Positions 37,288 to 48,934 of a stretch of 64,000 bases of DNA are shown piece by piece (the first letter of the stretch is position 1; each line of letters starts with the position of its first letter). A program made the position numbers and the translations under genes. The stretch is from Morinoia aosen (Eukaryota > Arthropoda > Malacostraca > Amphipoda > Talitridae), in contig CM059579.1 in NCBI GenBank assembly GCA_030386875.1, forward strand, positions 16,898,484-16,962,483. Reading direction: 5' to 3'. The notes beneath the pieces were generated by a model that was not told the DNA's origin, made no database searches, and was given only the letters and a program-made list of their open reading frames with translations.

Positions 37288-37406
37288 GTGGAGAAACACG
37301 CCGGTTTATTTGCCTCGATCGAGGGATTTGAAGTTTTGATTATGAAGGAGAAGCGTATCGAGTTCTGGTCTTTGGGATTTATGGCACGTGATTTTCAAAT
37401 TCGATG
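37288..37406 (+). CDS. Candidate terminal exon, unrecognised
   Basis: A good acceptor (tccgaacctacttccag) precedes 39 codons, VEKHAGLFASIEGFEVLIMK... ending in TGA. The peptide reads like a folded segment. A strong donor-like CAG|gtaaaa occurs only after the stop at about 37436, so as an internal exon the frame would be closed. If real it would be the last exon of a plus-strand gene whose upstream exons I did not find. It could also be chance. Confidence 0.22.
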
Positions 37407-38545
37407 AGAAGGGATTGTGGGGACTTGTGTCAGGTAAAACGTGCGAATGTGCGGCACTGATTTAAATACTGGAAAGATTACGCTGCCACACATGGTCCCG
37501 ATGTTTAAGAGTACCAGAAATACAACGGAAACATTAATTCAACTCACTTCGCTTTTTCTCAGCCCTAATGTCGACAATTGTTTTTTGCCTTTCTTGAATA
37601 TTTCAGTAAAAATGATTTAAGAGGGAGAACGCATGAAATGTGAAGTACGCAATATTATGTGTGCTTGTACCGTCAAAAATAACGCTACATTTTTTATACC
37701 CTCACGACATCAGCTTTTCAGTGAAAGAAGCTGCGGGAAAATTTTTTTGTCACACGTTAGTTAATCAGACATGGATACCAAATTTTGCTTTGTATTTTTT
37801 TAAAATTTTACCAATAACAAACAAGCTGCATCAAAACTAAGTTACATCAAAGTATCATACATAAATTTATCAGGTACGTTTGTTGCTATCTCACAGCATT
37901 ACAGTCTAAATTCGCTTGCCTATCTCTTTATCTGATTCGTTCCGACACCTAATAATGAGCCCGCAATGCAAAAAAATGGGTACACTGTAAAATTAAATTT
38001 CTTGTGGATTCATAAAATAATATTAAGTATTATATGTATCAGGTTCCAGAATGAACTAGAAGGTGCATGAAGCAGATGTAACCAGACAGTAATGCTGATA
38101 TGTAATTATAAATTGAAATCAATGATTTCCGTGCTCTGTCAGACGCGAGTTTTCAGACAACTCCCTCACTGAAATTTCGAGTCCATGTTTAAATTACTAA
38201 AGTAAGACAAAAACATTCTGTGATGATGGAAATATTGATTCTGTCAGCGTGTGTGAATGATACCATAATTTTTGACGGCACGGCTACGGAATGAATGAAT
38301 AAAATGATTAAATAAAAAATAAATACCGCGCACACAGGATAAGAAATATAGATGCACATGATAAACATGATGAAGAACAAGAGTTGAATTTTGTACCTAT
38401 TAAAAAATTCTGAGCAGAAATTTTATGTGTGTGAAAACCATTTACACACATGTGTTGTTACGCTATTGGCCACTTCACTTGACCGTTCTTCGGACGAAAA
38501 GCGCTTTAACTAGCAAGGAATTTCTCCTACACGGAAATTTTGAAG

Positions 38546-38709
38546 TTCACTTTCTCATTTACCACAATTCGGTTGTCTCTCAAAAATAAAGTATTGTTCA
38601 TATTCTATTATACATAATATAATAAATTTAGAATAATACATTCTTTACTTTTACTTCCTTCTTTTTTATTTCTGAGAGGCAACCGAAAGGTGGTAAATGA
38701 GAAAGTGAA
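38546..38709. mobile_element. Small inverted-repeat element (MITE-like), 164 bp
   Basis: The first ~45 bases (from TTCACTTTCTCATTTACCAC) recur as the reverse complement at the end, with about four mismatches. The interior is A+T-rich. That is the form of a MITE. I could not identify a target duplication or assign a superfamily. Confidence 0.6.
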
Positions 38710-38742
38710 GAATTCTTCTGCACTATTGTTCTTGGGAAGTGA

Positions 38743-38770
38743 ATTTCTAAGAATAATTATTCTTAGAAAT
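38743..38770. repeat. Perfect 28-bp palindrome
   Basis: ATTTCTAAGAATAA is directly followed by its exact reverse complement with no spacer. It lies 34 bases beyond the MITE-like element. It could be an extruding cruciform or a dimeric protein-binding site. I see no other clue to function. Confidence 0.8.
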
Positions 38771-39179
38771 CATTAGCGAGTACGCACTGGAAAATGAGTT
38801 TATGAATAAGCAAAATGCGGAGATGCGTAGGTTTGTTATATTATGTAAGAAGAAAAGCAAGAGTTTCTGAATCCATGGATTTAATCTACAGTTCTAAAAA
38901 AATGTTTCAATACCTTACATTCACCAGAAAAAATATACGCCTACTTTTTATGAATTCCTAGGCCAAATTATCTTCTAATATACTTTCAAATACTTGATAT
39001 GTGCTCTCCCAAACAATTACGCAAACATAGGCTTGCATTTCAGAAAATGGATCTACAAATGAAAGCAAAAAGCATAATATTGCTCTTGACACACACTCAA
39101 AAACAGTTAAGACGTATCGATATAAGATGGATTTCGCTCTCAAGAATCTATCCACACGCTCATGAATCTCAGCACTCAC

Positions 39180-39357
39180 CTTTTAATGATCTAGAGAAGC
39201 CAATGCAACGAACGAACCACGGCAAGAGCCAGAGCGCAACTGAGCAGGTCACCGCACGGTCTCTTCCAGTCTCCACTTCAGTAGCGGAGTAGCGGTCGTA
39301 GTTGTGCTTGTGTGGGACTTGCGGAACCGAGAAGCTCTTTCCGGTACTGCGACGCAA
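39180..39357 (-). other. Candidate first exon on minus strand (5' UTR or short coding)
   Basis: On the minus strand, this CpG-containing stretch ends at a near-consensus donor AAAAG|gtgagtgc (exon end 39180). From the ATG at 39357 a frame is open up to the donor (...SVALWLLPWFVRCIGFSRSLK), but it could equally be untranslated leader. The transcription start would lie somewhere in 39.3-39.5 kb and overlap the leader of the plus-strand gene. I could not identify its next exon. The candidate at 26345-26600 is on the same strand but far away. Confidence 0.35.
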
Positions 39358-39540
39358 ATGTCTCCCTGGAAGCGGCGACGCTAATGTCTCTCTGGAAACG
39401 ATGGGGCTTGGAAAGCTGGTCCGTCCCGCTTGGCGCTCGTCTTGTTATCTCTGAGAAATTCTTCGCGTACGTAACTGATTGCTGGCGACGGAATCATTCA
39501 AGCACATTCAATCTACTTCCGAAGCGGTAAACTTCGCTGT
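39200..39540. promoter_or_regulatory. CpG-containing block, likely bidirectional promoter
   Basis: This ~340-bp block stands out from A+T-rich flanks by its G+C and CpG content. It carries a strong minus-strand donor at its left edge (39179) and the first coding exon of a plus-strand gene at its right edge (39384-39466, donor C|gtacgt). Two exons leaving one CpG block in opposite directions suggest a shared promoter. I see no TATA box in a convincing position. Confidence 0.4.
39384..39466 (+). CDS. Putative coding exon 1 of an unrecognised plus-strand gene
   Basis: The ATG at 39384 opens 27 codons plus two bases (MSLWKRWGLESWSVPLGARL, then VISEKFF) up to a good donor, TTCGC|gtacgtaa. The two leftover bases (GC) are completed by the T that begins the next exon at 40008, giving Ala. 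A short upstream ORF (MSPWKRRR) starts at 39358 and ends just before this ATG, inside a near-duplicate phrase (ATGTCTCCCTGG / ATGTCTCTCTGG). It could dampen translation. The start is chosen from phase and position in the CpG block. No signal peptide or domain is recognised. Confidence 0.42.
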
Positions 39541-40007
39541 TCATTGATGAAGCTATTTGACTCCCAGAATTTATGCTCTTCCAAATGATTATTTTCGTAA
39601 CAATTCTTCCCGTGTTCAAGTAACTGTAGAAATGCGCCATAAAGTGACGTATTTTTCATCAACTGGAAATAGATTTTCATCTTACCTCAGTTTCTTATGA
39701 TATTTCAAGGTGAAAATAGAACTTATTTCATGTAAAGAATGACAAAGGCTTTTTACGAGTATTTTATTTATTTACTGTCTCTTTTTCCTCCTTCAAACGA
39801 AATTATGAATTAAACCATACATTCATATAACATCACACACATCATAGCTTTAAGATACACATTTATCCATTGTTGTCAAATTTGCATTCAGAAGCAATTC
39901 CACAGTACAGAAAGACCCAAAAACTCGGTTGTGGCCACCTAATTTGAGTAGTTATTTAGTAGTAGTTAACGTAGTTAACGTAGTTATTTTTCTTATTTGT
40001 TTTCCAG

Positions 40008-40104
40008 TTCTCTGCACTTTGATTCAGAGCAAACGGAAGAATGCACTGGACCCATCGATGTCAAGCGTTTTTTGTCGGAAAACAGTGAAGGAATAACATT
40101 AAAG
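40008..40104 (+). CDS. Coding exon 2 of the unrecognised plus-strand gene
   Basis: A textbook acceptor (ttcttatttgttttccag) is followed by 97 bases ending ATTAAAG|gtattc. Only one frame is open: one base, then SLHFDSEQTEECTGPIDVKR and FLSENSEGITLK. The exon is acidic and has a typical exon length. Its entering phase fits the donor of exon 1, and it leaves in phase 0. The excellent acceptor, the single open frame and the G+C step against the flanks make this one of the safer exon calls here. I do not recognise the family. Confidence 0.62.
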
Positions 40105-41408
40105 GTATTCAATGTAAAGGATTAAATCAATTGTGGATTCAATTGAAACGATCAAGAGATCAATCCAATGAAGCTAACAACCTTGTAGAACGAATTCCGT
40201 AAGATATTCAGTTTTGAATGTTGTTTTTCGTCTCTTAGGAGTTGTAGGGAGCGGATTAAAATTTAGTAGGCAACCCGCTGAATTTGACATGGGCCAATCC
40301 TTAGCTTCATGCCTGGAGCGTTTCTTCCTCCATAGCCACCATCTATAAAACCGTAGAAGGATGCAAAGCAGGGTAAAAAAATCACTCATCTATAATCTCT
40401 TCCTTCTGATCTATGAGCCTCTATATTTCAGTATTTGCAGGGTCCTCATTTTGTACAGGTTTTCTAACGAGATGCCAGTGTTTTTCTGCGAGTTAATTCC
40501 ACCGGCAGTTATTCACCCCGCGCTGACCACGTCATCTAAGTCTTCAAAATGCATTTAGAACTGCATTTATTTAGACAGGCGCTTGCATTTTTTATAAATT
40601 CTTCCCAAGTTTTACGCGTCGAATTATCGAAAACTCAATTACTTTGTTATAATCACTCCCATTTTTAATTTTTCTTAACATGTCAGATCATATTTGAAAC
40701 TCCTACTCCTGTAAATCGGCTGCAATTGATGCATGAAAATTCATTAAGAGGCACTCACTCAGTTTGAATTTTCGAGTAATTTGAATGAAAACTTCCCTGT
40801 GCATTCGATGACTTGATTTTCAAACCCGCAATTCTACGATTTCTAAGTCATACCTCTACCGATTTATTGAGTTCTTTCTAGAGATTTGCTAAATTTCGTG
40901 TTCAGTTTTTTGAATGTCTAAATATATGGCGCATGCTTTTGTGAGAAAATCCACAGCGAATAAAGTCCAGGTTTTTGATGCAGGAGCGTGGAAATTTAGG
41001 TCGAAAAGTACACTTTCTTAAAATAATATTCGTAATTTTATTTTCCTGTAAAAATGTCGAATTCATGCCGTAAAAATGGCCGGAGGACATCAGTTTAATT
41101 TGAATATTGTAAAAGCAAATACCAGCAAGGTGAATAAAATTTTAATTCTGATTGAGCGACGGGCGCTCCTTATCGACCGGTTTTTTATACTTAGTAAATG
41201 CATGCAAAAATTTAAGTGCCCGTCGCAAACAAACGTATAAAAATTTCAGTCGTGTAAGCGGCATATATCAGAGAGGTTTCATATGTACACACAGTAATAC
41301 ACATTAGATAGGTTAGGCTTCACACACACCATGCACGAGTGCTAAATGTGTCTCAAGGGCCCCATGCGTTAATATAACACATTTTTGAATACCCATTTAC
41401 TCGGCAAG

Positions 41409-41457
41409 TATGTTGAAGATCTCTTCAATACGTCAAGAAAATCGTGCATCCCCAGTG
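41409..41457 (+). CDS. Possible exon 3 of the plus-strand gene (weak)
   Basis: The frame YVEDLFNTSRKSCIPS plus one base ends at a reasonable donor, CAGTG|gtacgt. It enters in phase 0 and leaves one base, exactly what is needed between exons 2 (40104) and 4 (47357). The acceptor (atttactcggcaag) is poor because AAG is disfavoured, so a different exon could fill this place. Another phase-0 candidate is the open stretch 45534-45656 (CMSAAYSRKLSLDTIKYFWT...), which has a fair acceptor but no good donor. Confidence 0.25.
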
Positions 41458-43929
41458 GTACGTGTTTTTATGTTAACACTACGCATTGCAGCTTGAGAAT
41501 CCAAAGTTGGAGTTTACGTATCAGAATTTTTACAAGCAGGAAACCACACCCCGACACTCTCGTTAATGTTTAATTCAAATTAGGTGGCCACGGCTTCGAT
41601 TTGGTCGCCAACATACACAAACAATCATATCCCAATGATATTTACGGTTACAATTTTGTAACTTTCATATATTCATATAGAAAATAAAACTTGCAGAGAA
41701 AAAGAAATGAAATAGACAAATCGTCATGGTTGATCTGAATGATGTTTTGGGTTTCTACTGAAAATCTTCAAAATCATTCGTGTGAAACACTCAAGTTGGT
41801 ATATTCAGGCTTCATCCTACTGGTCTCTTGAGTCTGTTTCCCGAACTCGCATCCTGGCAAATTTCCCGGCGTCAGAAATGCGGCAGTTGCACAACAGTGA
41901 CACGTTACTCGCTTACAGAGAGAGGCTTCTGCTGGTGTCGTCCGGAGATCGTGCTGATGCGGTCCTCCCTGTTTATGGTGCAAGAACAAAAGCGGCCTCA
42001 TGTAGTGCATAACTAGACAATAGATCCGGCTTATGCGGCTCATGTAGCTTATAACTGCCAATAGATCCCGGATGGAGTAGCTGATGTCAATTTTAAACCT
42101 GTATGTAGACTAAATTTTCTAAGTTACGAAAAACTACAACAAAATTCAGATATATCCAACTCATATCATACAAATGGATTGTTGAGGGAAAAAATTATCA
42201 ATTTTGAATATTTGTGACGTGCAAATTAAAAGCTAAAACTCGAGATCAAACTATTAAATAGTGATCTTCAAATTTAAAAACCCTAACAGCGTGTCAGTGA
42301 CCGGGTTTAAAATGAGTTCATTTCAGCCGTTTGCTTCTCAGAATGCTACTTTGTTATTAATCTATTTCGACCGAAGCCGATATAACAATCTTTCAAGTTT
42401 AGATTTGAAATCAATGTTATGAAAAATATAACTTTATTCTAGTCTATCCAGAAATGAACTTTCAGTATTACAAATTACGAAACGTGAGTACAGTTATTTC
42501 TATTCCGGTATTTACAGTTAACATCGTAGAATGGCCAAGCCTCAACCCATTGAAACATTTGACATTTTTATTAAACCATCCAGCAAAAAATGCCTTCTTT
42601 CCCGCAGTGAGATGAAAACCGTGATCACAGTTCATCAAAAATTAGTTATTGGTAAAGATCATAAATCCTTGATTTCTTTTTATACCGTCTCCAAAACACT
42701 TTACGGTACGTCAAGCTCGTGCGCATGGAGTGCCGGTGTTAACTAAGAGGAAGTTCGGAGAAAGCAGCAACTCTCCGCAGTTTCTATGTTGAACTTCCGG
42801 ACAAAAACAGCGACCTCCTCATAAGGCCGGCGCTTTCGAACATGATTTCCTTATCCGATTTTTTAATGCGGTATCATTCTGTGATCAATATCTATCGTAA
42901 ATCTGAACTCCTTGTTTCAAATATTTTTTGAAAATTTGGTCCCGAATATATTTTTTATGAATACGGTATCTCAGTAAATTGTAATCTGTTTTTCAGTCAC
43001 AACCGTTGAATTTCATCTCGTTCTTAATATTAATCAGTTCTGAGTGTATGCATGTTTCAGTACCAATATTCTTATTATAGCAGCCTCATTAGTGCTAGCT
43101 TGTTTCAGATTAATGATGTGCTTGTATAACATTTTGTTAATTATACGATCGGAGTTGAAAAAGCGACTGCGAGTTCTGAAAGTAACTACTAGCTAATCAT
43201 GTGACAGGAATTTACAAACTCATATAGTAAGCTTTTTGAATGTAATTTGTGGCGACGCCATGCAATTCCAGGGTAGCATTTTGATTTAACTGAAAATTAG
43301 TGTTTTTACAAACGTGTTGACTATTCATGATAAATATAATTAAACCTGTTAATTGATTATGTTTGACAATAGTTAAAAATTCAGGATCCTCATTTTAAAA
43401 TCGGCTACACAGACAACCCCGTGGTCTAATAATTTGTACATCAGGCAATGAATCTGAGTCCAAAATTCCAAATAGAGATATTTTCAGCGGGTGCAGTGGA
43501 ATTTTGACCTCTAGAACGTCTTCCAAGGCCGTACGGTGGATCGTAATGGAGATATCGACCTTTCTTTGAACGCAGCTTCGGATTTCGCTTCATTGACTTG
43601 ATTTGTTGTTGGTTGCCCAACAATATTTTGTCATTCAGTCATTTGCCATCCTGAAATTTCGTGAAAATTTTGAAGTATTTCTTTAACACAAACACATGCA
43701 TTGCTGCAAGCAAGACACAAGAATAAGCTCAACACGTTGACTGTTTGGAACTCCAAAAGTAATCAGTGAGAAAGACTCTATTATGCGGTTGGCCGACACG
43801 TGGTCACAAATGGCGTTTTTATTTTTGCCCAGCCAAAGTCAGGTGATGGTACAGCTCAATTATTTATTGCCAATTTGCAAGTTGAACTTTGACATTAAGT
43901 GTAGTTGGGGATTTTAATTTGAGCTCAAC

Positions 43930-44180
43930 GCGTCGCAGTTAAGGAGTTAATGCGTTGAGCTAACGAGTTAACGAGGCAGCTAACAATATTAGGAGTTAAT
44001 AATTCCTTTCAGTCAATAATTTCAGCACTCAATAATTGCAAGCAGGTAACATTTACTAGCAGTCAATAATATTAGCAGTCAATAATATTAGCAGTCAATA
44101 ATATTAGCAGTCCGCAACTACTAGCAGTCACCAATATTATCAGTTAAAAATTAGTAACAGTCAGCAATATTAGCATTGAC
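43930..44180. repeat. 16-bp minisatellite with degenerate flanks
   Basis: The unit 'agcagtcaataatatt' is exact at the centre (44057-44111) and degenerates on both sides ('agcactcaataattgc', 'agttaaaaattagtaac'). Short 'gagttaa' repeats lie to the left. Confidence 0.85.
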
Positions 44181-44911
44181 CAACAAAGCTACCGGCAATG
44201 TACCAGAAAATGATCAAACTCGAAAGTATATCATGAAAAATACTTAGAGAGCTTATGTTTTACAACTCACAATTAGTTAAGCATAGATGATATGAAATTA
44301 ATTTTAATTGAGAGAAAAGGCATTTTCATGGTCTGAACCATTTTTTTCTCTTGAAAAAGTCTCATTTACATAATAAAACACTTGGTAAAGCAGAACAATC
44401 CCTGAACTTAAAAAATCTGAAACCCAACATTTATTACGCCGTTTAGACTCTTATGATACAGCACTGGAGCTGTTATTAGAGTACTCGGTATTACAAATAT
44501 TTGTGTCAATATACGTATATGTGTGCGAATATATGTGTGTTTCAATATATGTGTCATAATACAATATATGTGTCGACGTAGGTACTAGCCATAAATTCCA
44601 GCTACGAAAGGGTCTCAAAGATTACTGTTAATCAAAGAACCACTCTCTGCATGTACCTCACAAAAGATTCACATAATTCAAACGAAGTGCTTTGCTACTA
44701 ACATTGGGTCTTATATTGTTTTTTCGCGGAAATGGTTAGCGTGACACTGGGCTGTTCCAACTTATCGCCGCGGTGTCGCTCGCTGTTCTACTGCTGTGGC
44801 GCAGCCATAAATGATGCACCGGTTGCAATACTAGGCTGCGTTACCGCAAAATGGTTGTGAATAAGTTGGTGGTGATGACCGTCAGAATGCATGACCGAAG
44901 CACATTTTCCT

Positions 44912-45030
44912 TTTTCATAATCACATAGCAATACCTGGCCGATGTCCATGACCAGTGCATGCATGGCTTTTCATATTCATGAGCAATACCTGGCCGATAT
45001 CCATGACAAGTGCATGGCTTTTCATAGTCA
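44912..45030. repeat. ~54-bp tandem duplication, 2.3 copies
   Basis: 'AGCAATACCTGGCCGAT(G/A)TCC' occurs twice and each copy is followed by 'gcatggcttttcat'. Minus-strand open frames here repeat a peptide and are by-products. Confidence 0.85.
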
Positions 45031-46100
45031 TTGGCTACACCGAATAGACCGCCTATCTCGTAAGGGTTGTCGAGTGCACAATAGTCGACTGTCATAGAGC
45101 TGTAGGTGAAAATCCTAGCTACTTCATTCGCGTATAGAGATAAAAAAACTTCATTGTGTTAAGCTGACTTTATGGGTTGAAATTAGCGCAAGTAGTATTA
45201 TTTCATTTGTCATTTCGTTAACAGCTGTAGAAAGGTTTTGCGCTCGAATGCCTGGTGTAACTAATGATTCATACTTAGACAGGGGATATAACATCCTAAA
45301 AGAACAGATTTCCAAGAATAAAGGAAAATTCATGCATTCATGCATTCATTGTTTTCAAAACATCGAATCTCAAAGTTCAGATAGGTCTATCCATCTAGTC
45401 ACGGTGTGGCAGTCCCCACTCTCGTAGGAGATGAAAACTCAGATGAGTCTCGTAGGATGAAAACGCAGATGATTACTTGAATATTATCACGGAATTACTA
45501 TAAGTTTTTTAAAATGTATGCGCCTTTCGTCAGTGCATGTCTGCTGCCTATTCGCGGAAGCTGTCATTGGACACAATAAAATACTTTTGGACCATCCGCA
45601 GAAGTCCTGCAGCATTAATTATACTTTCGGCGCTTCGAGAATTTGTCAAGCGATTCTAATTGTCGAGACTATTTTACACTATCCACTGATATCTACAAGT
45701 TAACCATTAAAATGAACAAATGTTCACCACCATTGACCAGTTGACCATTGATTTGCGGATCTAAGTGTCGGGGCCAAGGCTGGAAAGATGCTAGAAATTC
45801 TAGTTATGGGGATGCGCAACATTATCTCCCAACTGAACGAGATCCTCGGGTAATGATACACAACTAAACACTTAATTTATTAACAACGGAAGAAAAAATA
45901 AATAAAACATACCTAAATTTAATTTCGTTGGTTCGGAAGCAACTCGTGCATGCAGAGTCATGCAGGATAAGTGCAGAGGTAGGCAAATACAAGGGCGGGC
46001 GAGGCAACGTGATGTTCTGCGAGTGACGAGGTAGCGACACAGCAGAAGAAAGTCTAACTGCAGCAGCAAGTACAAAGCGGGCTCATGCGTAGCTTCACCG

Positions 46101-46130
46101 GGGCAAGGAGGACGTCCAGCCTCCTTGCCC
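46101..46130. other. Perfect 11-bp stem hairpin
   Basis: GGGCAAGGAGG, an 8-base loop and CCTCCTTGCCC form a G+C-rich hairpin in otherwise A+T-rich DNA. It lies inside a plus-strand frame (46085-46276) whose second half (ASETINNVREETERKFKSV) looks like a coiled coil. A related 'gcaaggaggacg' occurs again at 46481. No function is evident. Confidence 0.6.
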
Positions 46131-46269
46131 GGAGGACTCCATTAACTGGACTCATGCGAGACCAGTTAATAGACTCTCGCGATGCCAGCGAGACTATTAA
46201 CAATGTACGGGAAGAGACAGAGAGGAAATTCAAAAGCGTGCACGATTCGCTAGCAAAGCTAACAAAAAG

Positions 46270-46332
46270 GCACTGAGCTATCGGAAAAGCACAAAACTAT
46301 CGGAAAAGCACAAAACTATCGGAGAGGCAGGA
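46270..46332. repeat. Short tandem repeat, 19-bp unit
   Basis: 'aagcacaaaactatcgga' is repeated three times with small changes, straight after the stop of the coiled-coil-like frame. Confidence 0.75.
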
Positions 46333-46944
46333 TTACACTCACTTGCTAGAAATCGAGACCTTATCAAATTTATAATTAGCTAGTTTGCTAGGGTTCTACG
46401 ATATGGCACTTCAATTTAAAGAAAAAAAATTAAATCTTCTAACAAGCTAAAGGATAAAATTGCATAAACTATTTATTACAGCAAGGAGGACGCCTGGAGA
46501 GGGCTCCGTCTCCGCTCACAGCAAGTGAAATGTACGGTTCGAAAACCGTGTCTTCTGCTTTCATGTATGCGTGCAGTTTTAAGAAGACCGGACGCAGGTG
46601 AATTATTGTCGCTCCTACTCTAAGATTATGCAGAGAACAAGAAATTTTCCTCGAGACCAACAACCTTTACGACATGATGTCTCTCAAGAGATGAATGTTT
46701 GAATATCAACTTATTTCGAAAGCGTCGTTCTTTAGGGTCTCTTCATTTGTGTTCATGGATGGTATCATTAGTTTACGAACACTTTGTACGTATGGTTTAG
46801 GTACAGAATGATAAGTAGCCTCTACTTATGAATTATGTTTAGTAATATATGACAACTCAAGGGCGCCCAATACGTTTCTTTTGTCATCAAAATATAAAAC
46901 ACAAGTGTTCGCGACCATGGAAATGAGATGAACGCGTGTCTTGG

Positions 46945-47310
46945 TAACGATGGCGTCGAAAAGAAAAATTATATTTTCATCCTAAATGATCGAATACGAA
47001 TCTGACAAAGCACACAGTTGAATAACAGTTTTGGGTGGTTCATCTCAGTAACAAATGATTGATTTCTATTTTTGACAAGTGGCATGTGTGAGTATTCAAA
47101 CTTGTGTACTAGTCACAGTTATTGTGACTTTTTGGATTCTTATGCAATATCCCGGGTTAGCAAAAGTATTCATAATAAAAAATCTACTCATTAACTTATT
47201 GTAAAAATAGGATTTTTACTCTTAGACATACTAGTAACGTTGATACTCACAGTCATATTAGGAGGGTTACTTACGTACATCTTAGCAAGGGTTTCTTCTC
47301 ATGGGCATTG
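46945..47310. repeat. Dispersed repeat, copy A (related to 54766-55075)
   Basis: Two blocks are shared with the 55-kb locus. One contains 'gatggcgtcgaaaa' followed by 'atttcatc/t...aaat...gaatctgacaa'. The other contains 'tatcccgggttagcaaaag', 'acttattgtaaaaa' and 'cagtcatatta(g/a)gagggtt'. Here the 'ggcgtcgaa' block comes first, while at 55 kb it comes second. So the two copies are rearranged or are cut differently from a tandem array. Confidence 0.75.
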
Positions 47311-47356
47311 ATGGCGGAAGAGAGTCAAAGAGTAATTTTATTCCTTTCACCAACAG

Positions 47357-47447
47357 AGTACGCTTTCCAGCAGCTGATGTGCACATTCCGCTCCTGTCTA
47401 AGCTCGTTCTTCAAATCTGCGGAGATGTTGAAATATCGTCATGAAAT
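47357..47447 (+). CDS. Putative exon 4 of the plus-strand gene
   Basis: A good acceptor (ttttattcctttcaccaacag) is followed by an open frame that enters with two bases and reads YAFQQLMCTFRSCLSSFFKS, then AEMLKYRHE. Ending at GAAAT|gtatct leaves two bases. These join the leading C of exon 5 to give Ile. This donor is poor, which is the main doubt. Without it the frame stays open to a stop at 47566. The peptide looks helical with three Cys/Phe-rich turns. Composition is richer in G+C than the flanks. Confidence 0.42.
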
Positions 47448-48146
47448 GTATCTCAGTGCATGCAGGATAATCGATAAATTTACTGACATTTTACTTGAAT
47501 TTAATGCAACTACAAAATTGAATAGATTAGGGATAGTCATCAGTGATCCAATGCGCAGCTCTCGCTAAACAAGTGTACTAACTTCTGCAACGGGAGGACC
47601 TCAGTAATAAAATATATAAACCCTAAAACCTTTGTTTGACATATGAACGTTTTTAAAGATACGCAATTTTATTTCGCCTCTCTTAGATTGGAATTAAAAA
47701 AAATTTACCTCACAATAAATCGCTAGGAGCGAAAGTTCTGCAGATTTGAAAGCACTTTTGAACTCCATCGAACCTACATGAATGAGTCATCCGCGTACGA
47801 TTAGGATGGTTGCATGCATGGCTTTAACACGTTAACTACATTGAGTTGAATTGAAATTCAATGTTCAACTCAAATTAAACTTTAACATAGAAGATATTAA
47901 TTGTAACTGGCGTTAGCTTTATTTTCATCAAGTACTGTTAGAATCTTATTTTGTGGCTCCAGGTGGGCTAGCTGCATAATGGAAATTCCCTCTGTACCAC
48001 AAGGTGGGTTACTCTGTAACGAGCGTGTTGAATGTTATAACCTGGCGACGCTTGAGCAGGCACGCCAATGAGATCCATATAGCTTTCCTTATAGAAATGT
48101 CTCAACATTATCATAATGGCGAAAATTTACTATTCTTGCAAAAGCG

Positions 48147-48385
48147 TGTTCTCGATAAAAAAACAGTAGCGTGTTTAAAAATTTTTGTACCTATTTAGTA
48201 GGTTTTAATTTCTTATCACTATGTAGGCCTCAATTTCTTACTAACTTTTTGCAAAGTGATATAAAATAAAATATACCGCTCATATAAAACCTTGTTCTCG
48301 ATACAAGAACAGAGTAACGTATTTTGGAATTTAATTAATTACTTAGTAGGTTTCAATCTGTTACTGCTAATGCTGTAACCTCTTA
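48147..48385. repeat. ~145-bp diverged tandem duplication
   Basis: 'gttctcgata(a/c)aa...acag...ttagtaggttt(t/c)aat...ttac(t/a)' occurs at about 48147 and again at about 48292, with substitutions and small indels. Confidence 0.65.
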
Positions 48386-48679
48386 AAAACTGTGACAAGC
48401 TTACTCCAACGAGGGATTTAATTTTAAATAATTTCTGGGTAAAATAGATTTACCGAGAATTTATAATGTGAGTAAAATTATAAATTGTGCTTAAATGAAA
48501 ACCATACAGGAAAACAATACAGGAAAACCATAGTTTATAATAATTTTGAAGAGTGTCACAACAAGGTGTTAGGTGTGAATGAAATATAGAAAGCATAAAC
48601 TGGCTTCTCACTGCACGAAAAAGTGTTTGACTGAATCGCTGGAAATAGCATGTGAGAACGTGTGACACCTCGCTAACAT

Positions 48680-48780
48680 CCAACACAGCCTGGTCCGGGC
48701 AAACAGACCGGGGTCCAGCACCGCGGTGGCAGGGACGTGGTATTGACTAGGCAGCCCTACAGGCAAGACCTTCAGTGAAA
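48680..48780. other. G+C-rich intronic patch before exon 5
   Basis: About 100 bases (containing 'ggtccagcaccgcggtggca') are far richer in G+C than anything within several kb. The patch is neither repeated in the window nor part of a usable frame. It may be the end of an inserted element. I could not assign it. Confidence 0.35.
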
Positions 48781-48840
48781 GTTGGTGCGAGTGGAAGATT
48801 CACTTCACTTTTCGATACTTTTTATTGCGATGTTGTCCAG

Positions 48841-48934
48841 CCACTCTCTCCAGCGCATGGTTTTATTTGGTTTCACAACCTACCTCCGGCAGTCCACCAA
48901 TACCTTCTGGCTTCACGTGTTGTCTGACTCAGAG
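48841..48934 (+). CDS. Coding exon 5 of the unrecognised plus-strand gene
   Basis: The acceptor (ttttattgcgatgttgtccag) and the near-perfect donor (CAGAG|gtgagttg) frame 94 bases. The preferred frame takes one base to complete a codon, then reads HSLQRMVLFGFTTYLRQSTN and TFWLHVLSDSE, leaving in phase 0. A second frame is open but would run into a stop in the next exon, so phase continuity picks this one. The peptide looks like a buried helix pair with conserved-looking aromatics. Just upstream (48680-48775) is an unusually G+C-rich intronic patch. No family is recognised. Confidence 0.65.

Noticed and set aside
41300..41330. 'taggttagg' resembling the arthropod telomere repeat TTAGG
   Set aside because: Fewer than two full units, not an array.
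42531..42746. 71-codon plus-strand frame with donor-like CG|gtacgt; another frame reads NIVEWPSLNPLKHL, faintly like a Tc1 transposase motif
   Set aside because: The resemblance is too short and the surrounding frames do not extend it. No catalytic motif.
47963..48003. 41-bp stretch between a good acceptor (ttgtggctccag) and donor CAAG|gtgggt, frame WASCIMEIPSVPQ
   Set aside because: Phase 2 to 1 cannot be placed between exons 4 and 5. Kept only as a possible alternative exon or short ORF.
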